64,000 bases of DNA from Candidatus Arsenophonus triatominarum (GTDB lineage Bacteria > Pseudomonadota > Gammaproteobacteria > Enterobacterales > Enterobacteriaceae). Numbering within the stretch: the first letter of the stretch is position 1; every line of letters begins with the position of its first letter. The notes under the pieces were generated by a model, which did not search any database, had not been told where the DNA came from, and worked only from the letters and a program-made list of their open reading frames with translations. The DNA lies in the NCBI RefSeq assembly GCF_001640365.1, contig NZ_LWMI01000004.1:1-64000 (forward strand). Direction: 5' to 3'. This document shows positions 10,868 through 22,417 of the stretch, piece by piece. The translations under genes and the position numbers were made by a program.

Positions 10868-11245
10868 TCATTTTTCTGGCCTTTCTTGTTTTTCAATATA
10901 TGATTTGAGTACTTCAAGTGGTGCCCCACCTGCTGTAATCAAGCAGTAAGCTTGAGTCCGAAGTACGGGTTTCCAATAAAAACGATTGATATGTTAAGAA
11001 TATTCTTTTCGTAACAATCTACTAGTGACCGTTTTTAGGTTATTCACAAAACGACTTGGTATGATATTAGGATGCATATCTAGTAATAAGTGAACATGAT
11101 CAGCTTCTCCGCCAAATTGCTCTAACGATACATCCCACTTAGCACAGCATTCCGTACAGATAATTTCCAACCTATCCAATATCTCAGAAGTAAAACATTT
11201 TTTACGGTATTTTGTTACTAACACTAAATGATAATGTGATTTCAT
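10868..11245 (-). pseudogene. IS200/IS605 TnpA (Y1 HUH transposase), one in-frame stop
   Basis: Residues 1-83 contain the HUH motif (ADHVHLLLDMHP). A TAA at 10994-10996 then interrupts an otherwise continuous frame. After it the frame continues HINRFYWKPVLRT and QAYCLITAGGAPLEVLK to a TGA at 10868. The catalytic Tyr of the family lies in the second part. It is divergent from tnpB, the IS605 layout. A single base change would restore the protein. Confidence 0.85.
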
Positions 11246-11281
11246 CTATATAACGCCAATTATTTTTATTTAGATTACTCA

Positions 11282-11868
11282 ATGTGTGCTGCAAAGTACA
11301 GAATATATCCAGACAAAAATCAAAAAGAGCTTCTCGAACAACATTTCGGGCACGTTCGGCATATTTATAATTGGGCATTATCAGAAAAGAAAAAACATTG
11401 CGAAGAAACAGGGAAAAGTCTATCAAAACGTGAATTACAAGATAGGATGGTCGCAAGTAAAAAATCAGAAAAACCTTGGCTCAATGATATCAATAGTCAA
11501 TCATTATTAGCTGCATTAAGCAATCTTAATACCGCATTTAGTAATTTTTTCAACAAGCGTGCAAAGTTTCCAAAGTTCAAGAAAAAATATGCTAGTGAAC
11601 AATCATTTCAGTGTCCTCAGCATGTTACATTAGATGTACAAAATGGTGTTATCAACCTTCCAAAAATAAAGTTAATAAAAGCGGTTATACATCGTGTAAT
11701 CGATGAAGGGAAAAATAAAAACGGTTACAATAAAAATCACCATCAGGAAAGTATTACGCAAGCATCATATTATTCGATGATGGTTTTATGTCACCTATCC
11801 CTGAAACTATAAGACCAGAAAAAAGTATAGGTATTGACCTCGGGTTATCCCATGCTTTCATATTATCT
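11282..11868 (+). pseudogene. IS605-type TnpB, frameshifted and truncated
   Basis: The N-terminal half is clear (KYRIYPDKNQKELLEQHFGH, AKFPKFKKKYASEQSFQ). The frame breaks near 11780. A second frame carries the start of the RuvC-like nuclease (KSIGIDLGLSHAFILSV, containing the first catalytic Asp). The gene is cut off at 11869 by an IS481 end. TnpB proteins are RNA-guided nucleases. This one has lost the rest of RuvC and the zinc ribbon. Confidence 0.85.
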
Positions 11869-12512
11869 GTAGTAACTCATACTTGATCTGAAAGTTGCCG
11901 GTTATTTATACAGTACCTGTCAGGTTAAATTTGATTTAAATCTTTTGTATTAGTCTTAACTTAATCCGACAATTCTGATTTAAAAAAGAGCGTTACCGGT
12001 TTTAATTAACATCATTAGATAATTAAATAAAAGGTAATTCTATGTATCAAACAAATAATCCTATCATCAAACATAAAGTCGGGTTACTTAACCTCGCTGA
12101 AGAGCTTAATAACGTCTCAAAAGCCTGTAAGATTATGGGGGTATCCCGAGATACGTTTTATCGCTACCAGGAACTTGTTAACGATGGTGGGATAGACGCT
12201 TTAATTAATCAAAATCGACGGGTGGTGCCTAACGTAAAAAATAGAGTAGATGAACAGATTGAAAGCGCTGTAGTCGAGTATGCGATTGAATACCCTGCAC
12301 ACGGTCAACACCGCAGTAGTAATGAACTAAGAAAAAAAGGCATTTTTGTTTCGGGGAGTGGCGTTCGCTCTATTTGGCTGCGCCATAATCTCGAAAATTT
12401 TACAAAACGCCTAAAAGCGCTTGAAGATAAAATCGCAACAGAAGGAATTATCCTGTCAGAATCACAAATCAGTGCTCTAGAAAAGAAAGCGCAAGATGAT
12501 GAAGCCTGTGGT
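11869..12512 (+). mobile_element. IS481-family element, 3'-truncated, with an extra inverted end at its left
   Basis: It begins with ~85 bp that is the reverse complement of the IS481 right end. The normal left end (TATTAGTCTTAACTTAATC) and transposase (start 12042, MYQTNNPIIKHKVG) follow. The frame stops shortly after residue 150, at a 13-bp scrap of IS91 end and an IS630. The same left-end arrangement occurs at 15890. Confidence 0.8.
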
Positions 12513-12529
12513 GAGATTAATTTCTTATA

Positions 12530-13409
12530 TAGCTAGGCGACTTAATTTTGATTACAGCATATGTATTAAAAACAGGTCATCGATAGTGCATCCTGTTTCC
12601 ATCTTTTTACGTTTAGCTTGAGACCATTTATGTTCTATAGGATTTAAATCTGGTGAATACACAGGCAAATATTCTATCTGGTGTCCTGCGTTTATAATTG
12701 CCTGTTCAATATTCTTACCTTTGTGAAAGCTAGCGTTGTCCATAAAAATAACAGAATTTTCAGGAAGTTCTGGGAGCAATATTTTTGTGATCCAAACATA
12801 AAAAACATCACGATTAATATTGCAATCAAATAATCCGATAGCAAAAAGGATTGTTCCCAATAAAGCGCCAATAACATTTGTTCTTCCCTTAGCACCCCAG
12901 TTTTTCAGGCCAAAACAACGGTGACCTTTTGGGGAATAGCCGTGAGTTCGTGGAGTGTCATGTGAAAAACCACTTTCATCAATAAAAATAACAGATTTAT
13001 CTTTTTTTTCATACTGTTGTCTTTTTTGCTGATGTGCCAGCCTGTCGCTTTCGTTGGTTTTTGGATGGAATAGAGTTTTTTTATAGGTTAATCCCAGCTT
13101 TTTAAGGGATTGCCAAATAGTCTTTTTACAAACACCGAATCGCTCTGCCCGTTCCTTTTGGTAAGCATCTGGATACTGTTCCACATCTTTTGCTAAAGCA
13201 TTTTTATCGAGCTTCCTCTTACGTGGCGTTGAATTTTTTGGCTCTGGTCGTTTAAGCCAACGTACTAAAGACGCTTTTCCAATACGGAATTGTTTCGCAG
13301 TTTCTCGAATTGTTAAACCTTCGGCTTTCCTTACAGATATTACTTTACGTCGAAAATCAATTGTATAACTCATAACACACCTTGTAATCAAAATTAAGTC
13401 GCCTAGCTA
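12530..13409 (-). mobile_element. IS630-family element, copy 2
   Basis: Complete terminal repeats begin TAGCTAGGCGACTTAATTTT. The left flank has the TA target, but the right flank reads GACATG with no TA. The flanks therefore no longer belong together, suggesting deletion next to the element. It encodes an intact transposase. Confidence 0.9.
12552..13373 (-). CDS. IS630-family transposase, intact frame
   Basis: The 273-residue protein starts MSYTIDFRRKV. Two N-terminal HTH segments (LTIRETAKQFRIGKASLVRW, then a paired-like second one) precede a DDE domain. Its acidic residues lie in VIFIDESGF, VIFMDNASFHKG and LNPIEHKWSQ. The poly-A runs are 7 and 8 long, giving the uninterrupted form (TLFHPKTNESDRL). 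The ATG at 13373 is preferred over the in-frame ATG at 13391, because the element leader ends GGTGTGTT just before it. Confidence 0.9.
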   Translation of the reverse strand: MSYTIDFRRKVISVRKAEGLTIRETAKQFRIGKASLVRWLKRPEPKNSTPRKRKLDKNALAKDVEQYPDAYQKERAERFGVCKKTIWQSLKKLGLTYKKTLFHPKTNESDRLAHQQKRQQYEKKDKSVIFIDESGFSHDTPRTHGYSPKGHRCFGLKNWGAKGRTNVIGALLGTILFAIGLFDCNINRDVFYVWITKILLPELPENSVIFMDNASFHKGKNIEQAIINAGHQIEYLPVYSPDLNPIEHKWSQAKRKKMETGCTIDDLFLIHML

Positions 13410-13488
13410 GACATGAACGCTGATTGCTTTGATCAGGAAATCGCTGGACGATTCCAGATGCAGGAGCCACCACAGATCCTGATTCTGT

Positions 13489-13680
13489 CACGAGTTTCGC
13501 ATCAATAAAAAAACGCTCTATTTTTAAGTTTAATTCAGCATAATATATAAATAGACAAAATCTTATAAATTAAAAGCAACTTATTGTAATTTAAACAAAT
13601 TTATACGTTTTAGTAACTTGCAAATTAACCATTGCTTTTAAGCCATTTCTGGAATTTTATATGCCTGTGTGAAACTTGTG
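13489..13680 (+). mobile_element. 192-bp miniature element, family 1, copy 2
   Basis: Same element as at 9872, with two mismatches in the right terminal repeat. It is flanked by TCTGT on both sides. Confidence 0.9.
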
Positions 13681-13798
13681 TCTGTATGGCTCGGTAAAAG
13701 AACGTTCATGGTTAGGAAATTGAATCGCACTTAAAAGCGGCTCGCAATCAGCGCCAGTTTCGACTCACATTAACTGCAAACCAACATCGTCATATTGA

Positions 13799-13922
13799 GA
13801 ACGTAGCGTGCTACGTTCTTTTGTGATTTTCGAGTGACCTTGCTCCCTGTAATTTCTGGTTATCTTCCGCTTCCTCGCCCGTTCGCTCGCGTTGCTCGGT
13901 CACTTGGCTATGGCGAGCGGTG
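13799..13922 (+). promoter_or_regulatory. Terminator followed by a ColE1-like origin-flank segment
   Basis: GAACGTAG/CTACGTTC with TTTT forms a terminator at 13799-13822. The next ~98 bases are repeated at 53905-54000. They include TCTTCCGCTTCCTCGC and GGCGAGCGG, sequences I recall beside the ColE1/pMB1 origin. In both places a RepL-type gene follows. Here an IS3 copy separates the two parts. Confidence 0.55.
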
Positions 13923-15174
<1,252 letters not shown>

Positions 15175-15302
15175 GAGCACCGAACAACGTCGACAAGGAA
15201 GCTGTGGTTAATGTGTCGCTATGGAGTAGTCTGAAACTACTTATTGAAAGATTTAAGATAAGAATAGCGGGTTTAGTGTTTACAAGGCTTAACGCCAATA
15301 TT

Positions 15303-15442
15303 AATACCGCCTAGCGGTATTTAAAATCATTGTGTTGGGTATTTATATTACCGTTGAAGAGTATTTAAAATACCGCCAAACAGTATTTTGATAAATTAAA
15401 AAGTATTTTTAATACTTTAAAAAAAGTATTTACAGGATGCGG
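15303..15442 (+). promoter_or_regulatory. Iteron-like array: candidate origin of the first RepL replicon
   Basis: GTATTT recurs at 15317, 15339, 15361, 15383, 15403 and 15426, a period of 22 bp (20-23). The best units continue AAAATACCG. An inverted repeat AATACCGC/GCGGTATT lies at 15303-15321. Direct repeats of about two helical turns just before an initiator gene are typical of iteron origins. Confidence 0.7.
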
Positions 15443-15488
15443 TTTTATTATTATGATACTTATAAATCGGTATTTTATGGAGAGTGTA

Positions 15489-15908
15489 ATGGCTTCAACG
15501 TATATAGATCACCTAACAGGAGAGATTTTAACAGAACCTGAATTTGTTAAGGTTTATATACGTGATCTCTGTCGTGTTAAAGGGATAAATGCCACTCAAT
15601 ATAAAATTTTTAATTTCATGTTATTAAACATGAACTATGAAAATGTTGTTGCTTACGGTTCGAAAACTAAAGCTGCTTTTTTGAAGGCAAATGATCTTAA
15701 GTTGCAAACTTTCAATAATAATATTAATTTTTTGATTTCTGCGGGCTTAATAGAACGAATTAGTAGAGGTGAATTTAGAGTAAATAAAAAATATGCTGTG
15801 AAAGTTGATTGGACAAGAGTTCAGTCAATTGAATGGACATCAGTTTACAGCAGAAATGGTATATCAGATAAAGTTAAAATTAACCAAGGTGTAGTAGCTC
15901 AGACTTGA
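15489..15908 (+). CDS. RepL-type plasmid replication initiator, 3'-truncated by IS481
   Basis: The start at 15489 (MASTYIDHLTGEIL) is preferred because GGAG lies 6 nt upstream. In-frame ATGs at 15453 and 15477 lack a site. A winged-helix region follows (VKVYIRDLCRV, then SKTKAAFLKANDLKLQTFNNNI, then ISAGLIERISRGEFRVNKKYAVK), the RepL pattern. Native sequence ends at 15889. The last residues (VVAQT) come from the IS481 end. The TGEI motif is shared with the second repL gene (TGEV, 54.4 kb). The main domain is complete, so residual function is possible. Confidence 0.65.
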   Translation: MASTYIDHLTGEILTEPEFVKVYIRDLCRVKGINATQYKIFNFMLLNMNYENVVAYGSKTKAAFLKANDLKLQTFNNNINFLISAGLIERISRGEFRVNKKYAVKVDWTRVQSIEWTSVYSRNGISDKVKINQGVVAQT

Positions 15909-17160
15909 TATGACAGTTACCAGTTATTTATACAGTACCTGTCAGGTTAAATTTGATTTAAATCTTTTACATTAGTCTTAACTTAATCTGACAATTCTGA
16001 TTTAAAAAAGAGCGTTACCGGTTTTAATTAACATCATTAGATAATTAAATAAAAGGTAATTCTATGTATCAAACAAATAATCCTATCATCAAACATAAAG
16101 TCGGGTTACTTAACCTCGCTGAAGAGCTTAATAACGTCTCAAAAGCCTGTAAGATTATGGGGGGATCCCGAGATACGTTTTATCGCTACCAGGAACTTGT
16201 TAACGATGGTGGGATAGACGCTTTAATTAATCAAAATCGACGGGTGCCTAACGTAAAAAATAGAGTAGATGAACAGATTGAAAGCGCTGTAGTCGAGTAT
16301 GCGATTGAATACCCTGCACACGGTCAACACCGCAGTAGTAATGAACTAAGAAAAAAAGGCATTTTTGTTTCGGGGAGTGGCGTTCGCTCTATTTGGCTGC
16401 GCCATAATCTCGAAAATTTTACAAAACGCCTAAAAGCGCTTGAAGATAAAATCGCAACAGAAGGAATTATCCTGTCAGAATCACAAATCAGTGCTCTAGA
16501 AAAGAAAGCGCAAGATGATGAAGCCTGTGGTGAGATTGAAACAGCGCATCCAGGTTATCTGGGTTCACAAGATACTTTTTATGTCGGTCATTTAAAAGGC
16601 GTTGGTCGTGTTTATCAACAAACTTACATTGATACTTACAGTAAAGTCGTTCATTGTAAGCTTTACACAACAAAAAGCGCGATAACGGCGGCAGATTTAT
16701 TAAATGACAAGGTTCTCCCTTTTTATTCCCAGCATGGGTTACCGGTGTTACGTATACTGACGGACAGAGGCAGTGAGTATTGTGGTAAAGTTGAACATCA
16801 CGATTATCAACTTTATCTCGCTATCAATGATATTGATCATACAAAAACTAAAGCTCGTTCACCTCAAACTAATGGGATTTGTGAACGCTTTCATAGAACT
16901 GTATTACAAGAGTTCTATCAGGTGGCTTTTCGTAAGAAAATCTATAGGGCTTTAAATGAATTACAAGCTGATTTAGATAAATGGTTAGCGGAATATAATA
17001 ACCAACGCACTCATCAAGGAAAAATGTGTTGCGGTTGAACTCCTATGGCAACTTTACACGATGGAAAACAACTTTGGAGAGAGAAAGATTTAAATCAAAT
17101 TTAACCTGACAGGTACTGTATAAATAACCGGTAACTGTCAGCTCAAATCTGAGCTACTAC
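15890..17160 (+). mobile_element. IS481-family element with long (~80 bp) inverted ends
   Basis: The left 78 bp (TGTAGTAGCTCAGACTTG...) is the near-exact complement of the right end. It precedes the ordinary IS481 left end at about 15968. The right end closes GAGCTACTAC at 17160. No matching direct repeat is seen outside. The transposase inside is nearly complete. Confidence 0.75.
16064..17038 (+). CDS. IS481-family transposase, late stop
   Basis: The protein has an N-terminal HTH (NNVSKACKIMGGSRDTFYRY) and a DDE core with LTDRGSEYCGK and NGICERFHRTVLQEF. Other copies read CGRTPMATLHDG near the end. Here CGA is TGA, trimming about 21 C-terminal residues. The catalytic residues lie upstream of the stop, so activity is uncertain but possible. 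Confidence 0.8.
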   Translation: MYQTNNPIIKHKVGLLNLAEELNNVSKACKIMGGSRDTFYRYQELVNDGGIDALINQNRRVPNVKNRVDEQIESAVVEYAIEYPAHGQHRSSNELRKKGIFVSGSGVRSIWLRHNLENFTKRLKALEDKIATEGIILSESQISALEKKAQDDEACGEIETAHPGYLGSQDTFYVGHLKGVGRVYQQTYIDTYSKVVHCKLYTTKSAITAADLLNDKVLPFYSQHGLPVLRILTDRGSEYCGKVEHHDYQLYLAINDIDHTKTKARSPQTNGICERFHRTVLQEFYQVAFRKKIYRALNELQADLDKWLAEYNNQRTHQGKMCCG

Positions 17161-17480
17161 GATAAGTATCGGGTTATACCAGTACTAACAAGCAATGACA
17201 AGTCGTCGCCATAGGCGACCACCTTGATTACCTGAATATTGATAATGGACCATCTCTATTTTTTTACTACGTGTTTTGGCAATCAATGTATTATCGGCAA
17301 TTAGTACGCAAGGGCTTTTTTGTCTATAGAAGATTGAACTAATCGCCATAGGTCTTTAGGTAGAAAACATCTACTTTTAGCCATCGACTAATAGTGTCAT
17401 GAGATAAAGGCGATGGACTTACTTCTGATAACGCCAAACCAAAGTATCTTACACTGCTTACTTGTAAGAATGTTTTATAG
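17161..17480 (-). pseudogene. DDE transposase remnant of another IS family
   Basis: On the minus strand, short in-frame pieces read SPLSHDTISRWLK, then PCVLIADNTLIAKTRSKK, then VHYQYSGNQGG, separated by frameshifts. The VLIADNT segment looks like the first catalytic Asp of an IS4/IS701-like DDE transposase. The left ~63 bp is repeated at 26056 and 45117. Confidence 0.5.
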
Positions 17481-17632
17481 ATATTTTTAATGCATGGATA
17501 ACCGGACAAAATATGAACACCCTAATTTTTTCTTGTTTTGAACTTTATATTTCTTTTTTGGAGATTGAGAAACTTGTGTATAAGTTATAATATAAATTTA
17601 TATAGAACAAAATGATGCGAAAAGGTATTAAT

Positions 17633-18715
17633 ATGCAAGGTGAAATGAAAGCTATTGTTTATTATGGCGAAAATGATATCCGTTTTGAAAATCGAAAAGT
17701 TCCTAAAATAATACAATCAACAGATGCAATTATTAAATTAACTAAAACCACCATTTGTGGTACAGACCTTGGTATATGGAAAGGAAAGAATCCAGAAATA
17801 AAGGAAACAGCAATTAACAAAGATGGATGCTTTAATGGTCGTATTTTAGGTCATGAAGGTATTGGTATTATTGAAAATGTCGGTGAAGCTGTAAAAAACT
17901 TTAAGCAAGGAGATAAAGTTATTATTTCTTGCATAAGTCGTTGTGGAACATGTGAAAATTGCCAAAAACAATTGTACTCCCATTGTATGAATCATGGTGG
18001 ATGGATAATGGGATATATGATAGATGGGACTCAAGCAGAATATGTTCGTACCCCTTTTGCTGATACTTCATTATATTTGTTGCCAGAGAATTTAAATGAT
18101 GATGTTGCAGTGATGCTTTCTGATGCTTTGCCAACCGCTCATGAAATCGGGGTACAGAATGGAGATATTAAACCCGGTGATACAGTTGCTATTGTTGGTG
18201 CAGGACCTGTAGGAATTGGATGTGTTCTGACGGCCCAACTTTATTCACCCAGCCAAATTATTGTGATAGATATTGATGAAAATCGTTTATCAATGTCAAA
18301 AGAATTAGGGGCTACGCATATAATAAATTCAAATAAAGATGACCCTACACAAAAGGTCTTAGAATTAACGCAAGCACGAGGGGTTGACTGTGCTATTGAA
18401 GCGGTAGGTATAGAATCTACATGGAATATTTGTCAAAATATTGTAAAAGAAGGCGGTCATTTGGCAAATGTTGGAGTACACGGTAAACCTGTTAACTTTT
18501 CAATTGAAAAATTATGGATAAAGAATTTAACTATCACAACAGGACTGGTTAATGCTAATACAACCAATATGTTAATGAAAACCTGTTGTTCTAATAAGCT
18601 TCCAATAGAAAAAATGATTACTCATCATTTTAGATTTAAGGAAATAGAAAAAGCCTATGATGTTTTTAAACATGCTGCTGATGAAAAAGCAATGAAAGTT
18701 ATTATTGATTATTAA
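17633..18715 (+). CDS. Zinc-dependent alcohol dehydrogenase (MDR family)
   Basis: The start at 17633 (MQGEMKAIVYYG) is chosen because AAAAGG lies 7 nt upstream; the ORF extends to 17612. The 360-residue protein has the catalytic-zinc motifs TICGTDLG and GHEGIGIIENVG. The structural-zinc cysteines lie in SRCGTCENCQKQLYSHC, and the Rossmann loop is VGAGPVGIG. It would oxidise a secondary alcohol or polyol, or reduce the ketone, with NAD(P). The substrate cannot be told; it resembles threonine/butanediol/isopropanol dehydrogenases. It looks intact and isolated between IS remnants, a cargo gene of metabolic type. Confidence 0.9.
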   Translation: MQGEMKAIVYYGENDIRFENRKVPKIIQSTDAIIKLTKTTICGTDLGIWKGKNPEIKETAINKDGCFNGRILGHEGIGIIENVGEAVKNFKQGDKVIISCISRCGTCENCQKQLYSHCMNHGGWIMGYMIDGTQAEYVRTPFADTSLYLLPENLNDDVAVMLSDALPTAHEIGVQNGDIKPGDTVAIVGAGPVGIGCVLTAQLYSPSQIIVIDIDENRLSMSKELGATHIINSNKDDPTQKVLELTQARGVDCAIEAVGIESTWNICQNIVKEGGHLANVGVHGKPVNFSIEKLWIKNLTITTGLVNANTTNMLMKTCCSNKLPIEKMITHHFRFKEIEKAYDVFKHAADEKAMKVIIDY

Positions 18716-18932
18716 AATTTTATTGCAGATGCTATTCCCATTAAAATTATCAAACTCATGTTAAATATACCTACAACAACACTGTAGTACAGGGGAATCT
18801 TACAAGCTTTTTAGGCTCTTAGTGGCAATTTATTAACAGAATGTTATACCTAAAACATCCCGATTTTTTGATGAGAAAACTTATCTTTTTATGACTTACG
18901 ATGTGTTTTTTTGCATGAGTACTAAAATTTGT
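18716..18932. other. Intergenic region without a recognisable gene
   Basis: A minus-strand scrap reads YYSVVVGIFNMSLIILMGIASAI, like the last segment of a membrane protein, but no complete gene is present. I saw nothing else. Confidence 0.4.
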
Positions 18933-19124
18933 CACGAGTTTCGCACCAATAAAAAAACGCTCTATTTTTAAGTTTAATTCAGCATAATATATAAATAGAC
19001 AAAATCTTATAAATTAAAGGCAACTTATTGTAATTTAAACAAATTTATACGTTTTAGTAACTTGTAAATTAACCATTGCTTTTAAGCCATTTCTGGAATT
19101 TTATATGCCTGTGCGAAACTCGTG
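18933..19124 (+). mobile_element. 192-bp miniature element, family 1, copy 3
   Basis: Intact 14-bp terminal repeats. TTTGT is duplicated on both sides. Confidence 0.9.
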
Positions 19125-19320
19125 TTTGTGTTATTGCAAGTTTAAAATGGTACTTTATTTATCTGACCAACAAGAGGGGACGGTTAAGGATGACTAAAAA
19201 ATCCTTAAGCGGTCATTTTAAATAGCCAAAAATAAACTAGCTAATTTACATCTAAAATTGCCATTCTTAGCTACTTCATTTAGGATAGTTAAATTAACTT
19301 TACTCAAATTGGCTACCATT

Positions 19321-19670
19321 ATGAAAATAGCTCGTATCTACGATACGAGTCAGTACATCAGAACAGGACTAAACTCGAGAGGATGGCAAGAGGCAATGGA
19401 TTTTACATTGCAGGGATTTACAAGGAAAAAGCATCGGGTGCTTGGGCAAACCGACCAAAACTTCTGCGTATGATCGCCGACCTGCAACCGTGTGATGTTG
19501 TTATTGCTGAAAAAATTGACCGCATCAGTCGTCTGCCTCTCCCTGAAGCTGAAAAATTGATCACCTCTATTAAGAAAAAGGGCGCCAGACTGTCCATTCA
19601 GGGTATAGTTGATCTCTCTGATTTGGCGGCCGACAGAGACGGCGTATCTCGTATCGTTCTTGATGTATAA
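19321..19670 (+). pseudogene. Serine recombinase (resolvase/invertase) fragment, frameshifted
   Basis: The start reads MKIARIY but loses the catalytic Ser region. A second frame, from about 19383, is a clean resolvase core (VVIAEKIDRISRLPLPEAEK, then GIVDLSDLAADRDGVSRIV). The gene is cut at CTTG by an IS91 end at about 19665, so the DNA-binding C-terminus is missing. Confidence 0.8.
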
Positions 19671-21900
19671 GAAATTAATATCCGAAATGGTTACTCATTG
19701 ACCTGAGCCATGATGAAATCCTTTTTATTTTCTTCTAAATTTTGCCAAAATTATGTTGAAGGTTGAGATAAGGAACGGAATAGATGGTTAAAAAACGATT
19801 AATTATTAATCAATTTTGAACAAAAGGATAGATCTACCCTGTCGTGAGTTTTTATCGCCACCGCAAACAAGCCAGATCATGGTGACGTGCCATAAGTTCT
19901 TTACGATTCAATCCAAAATTCATTCCTGCGAAAAGTAATTTTTTCCCACATAAGAGACAAGCAAGTGGATTGACTTTAAAGACGTGTTGATACATGTTTC
20001 GCCAGGTGACTTTTTTAGCGGGTTTTTTATCTTGCTGGGCTAAAGGATAAACAACAACCTCCGTTAACATTTTTCGCATCCGTGCTGATGGACTTAAAAA
20101 GCCGTAATAGCGGATCATGTGAAACCATTTTTCTGGCACATGAGACGCAAACAGGGTAATAAACTCATCGGATGTCATGACCAGGTCTTCCTGTTTTTTC
20201 GTGCGGTGACTCTTATAGCGTAACGTGATGTTATTTTCGCCGGAATAATGTTTTAAGCGACTGAGCGAGACAGGGGGGTTCTTTAGATAAAATCCGAGAT
20301 AAAGGATGACATGGGTAATATTGGAAAGAATATCAGAAAGATTAATATTCCACCCGCGCATGTGGTGAGTATTAAGTAATTGATTCCATGATGCTTTACT
20401 TCTTCCTTCAGCTTTAAGCTCATCGGGAATGGTGAGCGTGTAATAATGTTTTCTCAATAATGCCGTTATCCGATATAGCTAGGCGACTTAATTTTGATTA
20501 CAAGGTGTGTTATGAGTTATACAATTGATTTTCGACGTAAAGTAATATCTGTAAGGAAAGCCGAAGGTTTAACAATTCGAGAAACTGCGAAACAATTCCG
20601 TATTGGAAAAGCGTCTTTAGTACGTTGGCTTAAACGACCAGAGCCAAAAAATTCAACGCCACGTAAGAGGAAGCTCGATAAAAATGCTTTAGCAAAGGAA
20701 CAGTATCCAGATGCTTACCAAAAGGAACGGGCAGAGCGATTCGGTGTTTGTAAAAAGACTATTTGGCAATCCCTTAAAAAGCTGGGATTAACCTATAAAA
20801 AAAACTCTATTCCATCCAAAAACCAACGAAAGCGACAGGCTGGCACATCAGCAAAAAAGACAACAGTATGAAAAAAAAAGATAAATCTGTTGTTTTTATT
20901 GATGAAAGTGGTTTTTCACATGACACTCCACGAACTCACGGCTATTCCCCAAAAGGTCACCGTTGTTTTGGCCTGAAAAACTGGGGTGCTAAGGGAAGAA
21001 CAAATGTTATTGGCGCTTTATTGGGAACAACCCTTTTTGCTATCGGATTATTTGATTGCAATATTAACCGTGATGTTTTTTATGTTTGGATCACAAAAAT
21101 ATTGCTCCCATAACTTCCTGAAAATTCTGTTATTTTTATGGACAACGCTAGCTTTCACAAAGGTAAGAATATTGAACAGGCAATTATAAACGCAGGACAC
21201 CAGATAGAATATTTGCCTGTGTATTCACCAGATTTAAATCCTATAGAACATAAATGGTCTCAAGCTAAACGTAAAAAGATGGAAACAGGATGCACTATCG
21301 ATGACCTGTTTTTAATACATATGCTGTAATCAAAATTAAGTCGCCTAGCTATATCTCGCCAGGTATTCTTTTTAGTCACCCCGCCGGCTGTGGTTGAAAA
21401 ATGAATATGCGGATGCCATTTTTGGTCTCGTCCCCAGGTATGGATGACAGTGAAAACGCCCGGGGTGATATTGAGGTCACGGCAGATGGTTAATATCACA
21501 TCAGCGGCTAATCGATTCATTTCACCGAGAAGCCAACGGTTGGCGCGAATAATAGGCCAATATTCACAAGGCATGGTAAAAGTGATGTGCTGCCAAGGAA
21601 ATTCGGGTAACCAAGCTAGCCGTATTGTTAATCCATTGTAGGCAAGCTTTGACGCCACAATGTGGGCAGCTTCGACTAAATTTAACCCGTTTCTCAGAAT
21701 TACATTGAGGGTCAGGACAGCGCCAAATTGACCACCCCATAAGCGAAGTGCCGCAAGCCATAATCTTTACCATGATTTCCATCACAACAGTGCGGACACT
21801 ATCAGGGGGGTGGCGATTAAGCCAATTGAGCCAGCGTTGACCAAATTGAAAAACATGACTAAAACGCGGTGACATAAAAAGGGACCAAAAGATTGAGACA
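19665..21900 (-). mobile_element. IS91-family element, split by IS630 copy 3
   Basis: The C-terminal half of the transposase is at 19852-20475 (KVTWRNMYQHVFKVNPLACLL). The N-terminal half is at 21353-21890, with zinc ligands (SCPHCGVKAC) and the HUH motif (KWHPHIHFSTT). The outer end abuts CTTG of the resolvase gene. The N-terminal half is frameshifted, and some bases are lost at the IS630 site. Confidence 0.85.
20476..21351 (+). mobile_element. IS630-family element, copy 3, inactive
   Basis: Complete ends with TA on both sides. The poly-A runs are 8 and 9 long. A nine-base deletion removes DVE (ALAKEQYPD). GAA is TAA near 21113 after LLP. The transposase is in three pieces (20494-20871, 20868-21113, 21138-21329). 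Confidence 0.9.
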
Positions 21901-22226
21901 TTAAATCAGCCATAAAGGCTTTTTGGTCTTTACTGGCAATATAACGTAAGCTATTGCGAATTTGATGAACTACGCATAGCTGAACTTCTGTCTGCGGGAA
22001 AATACTGGCTATCGCTTCTGGAAACCCTTTTAATCCGCCAACACAAGCGATTAAAATATCTTGTATACCACGGTTATGTAAGTCAGTCAGAACGCTCAGC
22101 CAATGATGTGCTCCTTCTGTTTCAGACATATAGAGTCCTAACAATTCCTCATGCCCATCGGCGGTTAGTCCAAGTACTGTGTAGATTGCCTTAATTGATA
22201 TAGTGACCATCATGTTTTATCTTGTA
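21901..22226 (-). mobile_element. IS256-family fragment, reverse orientation
   Basis: It encodes the central transposase (AIYTVLGLTADGHEELLGLYMSE, ACVGGLKGFPEAI) on the minus strand. It stops at a miniature element whose other side carries the C-terminal part of the same IS in the opposite orientation. Confidence 0.8.
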
Positions 22227-22417
22227 CACGAGTTTCGCACAGGCATATAAAATTCCAGAAATGGCTAAAAGCAATGGTTAATTTGTAAGTTACTAAAACG
22301 TATAAATTTGTTTAAATTACAATAAATTGCTTTTAATTTATAAGATTTTGTCTATTTATATATTATGCTGAATTAAACTTAAAAATAGAGCGTTTTTTTA
22401 TTGGTGCGAAACTCGTG
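22227..22417 (-). mobile_element. Miniature element, family 1, copy 4, at an inversion junction
   Basis: This is a full element with intact terminal repeats but no target duplication (TTGTA left, TTAAA right). It is flanked by two IS256 pieces in opposite orientation. Confidence 0.9.

Noticed and set aside
15303..15442. Possible CRISPR-like repeat array
   Set aside because: Units are only partly conserved, AT-rich, 22 bp without spacers, and directly before an initiator gene; iterons fit better.
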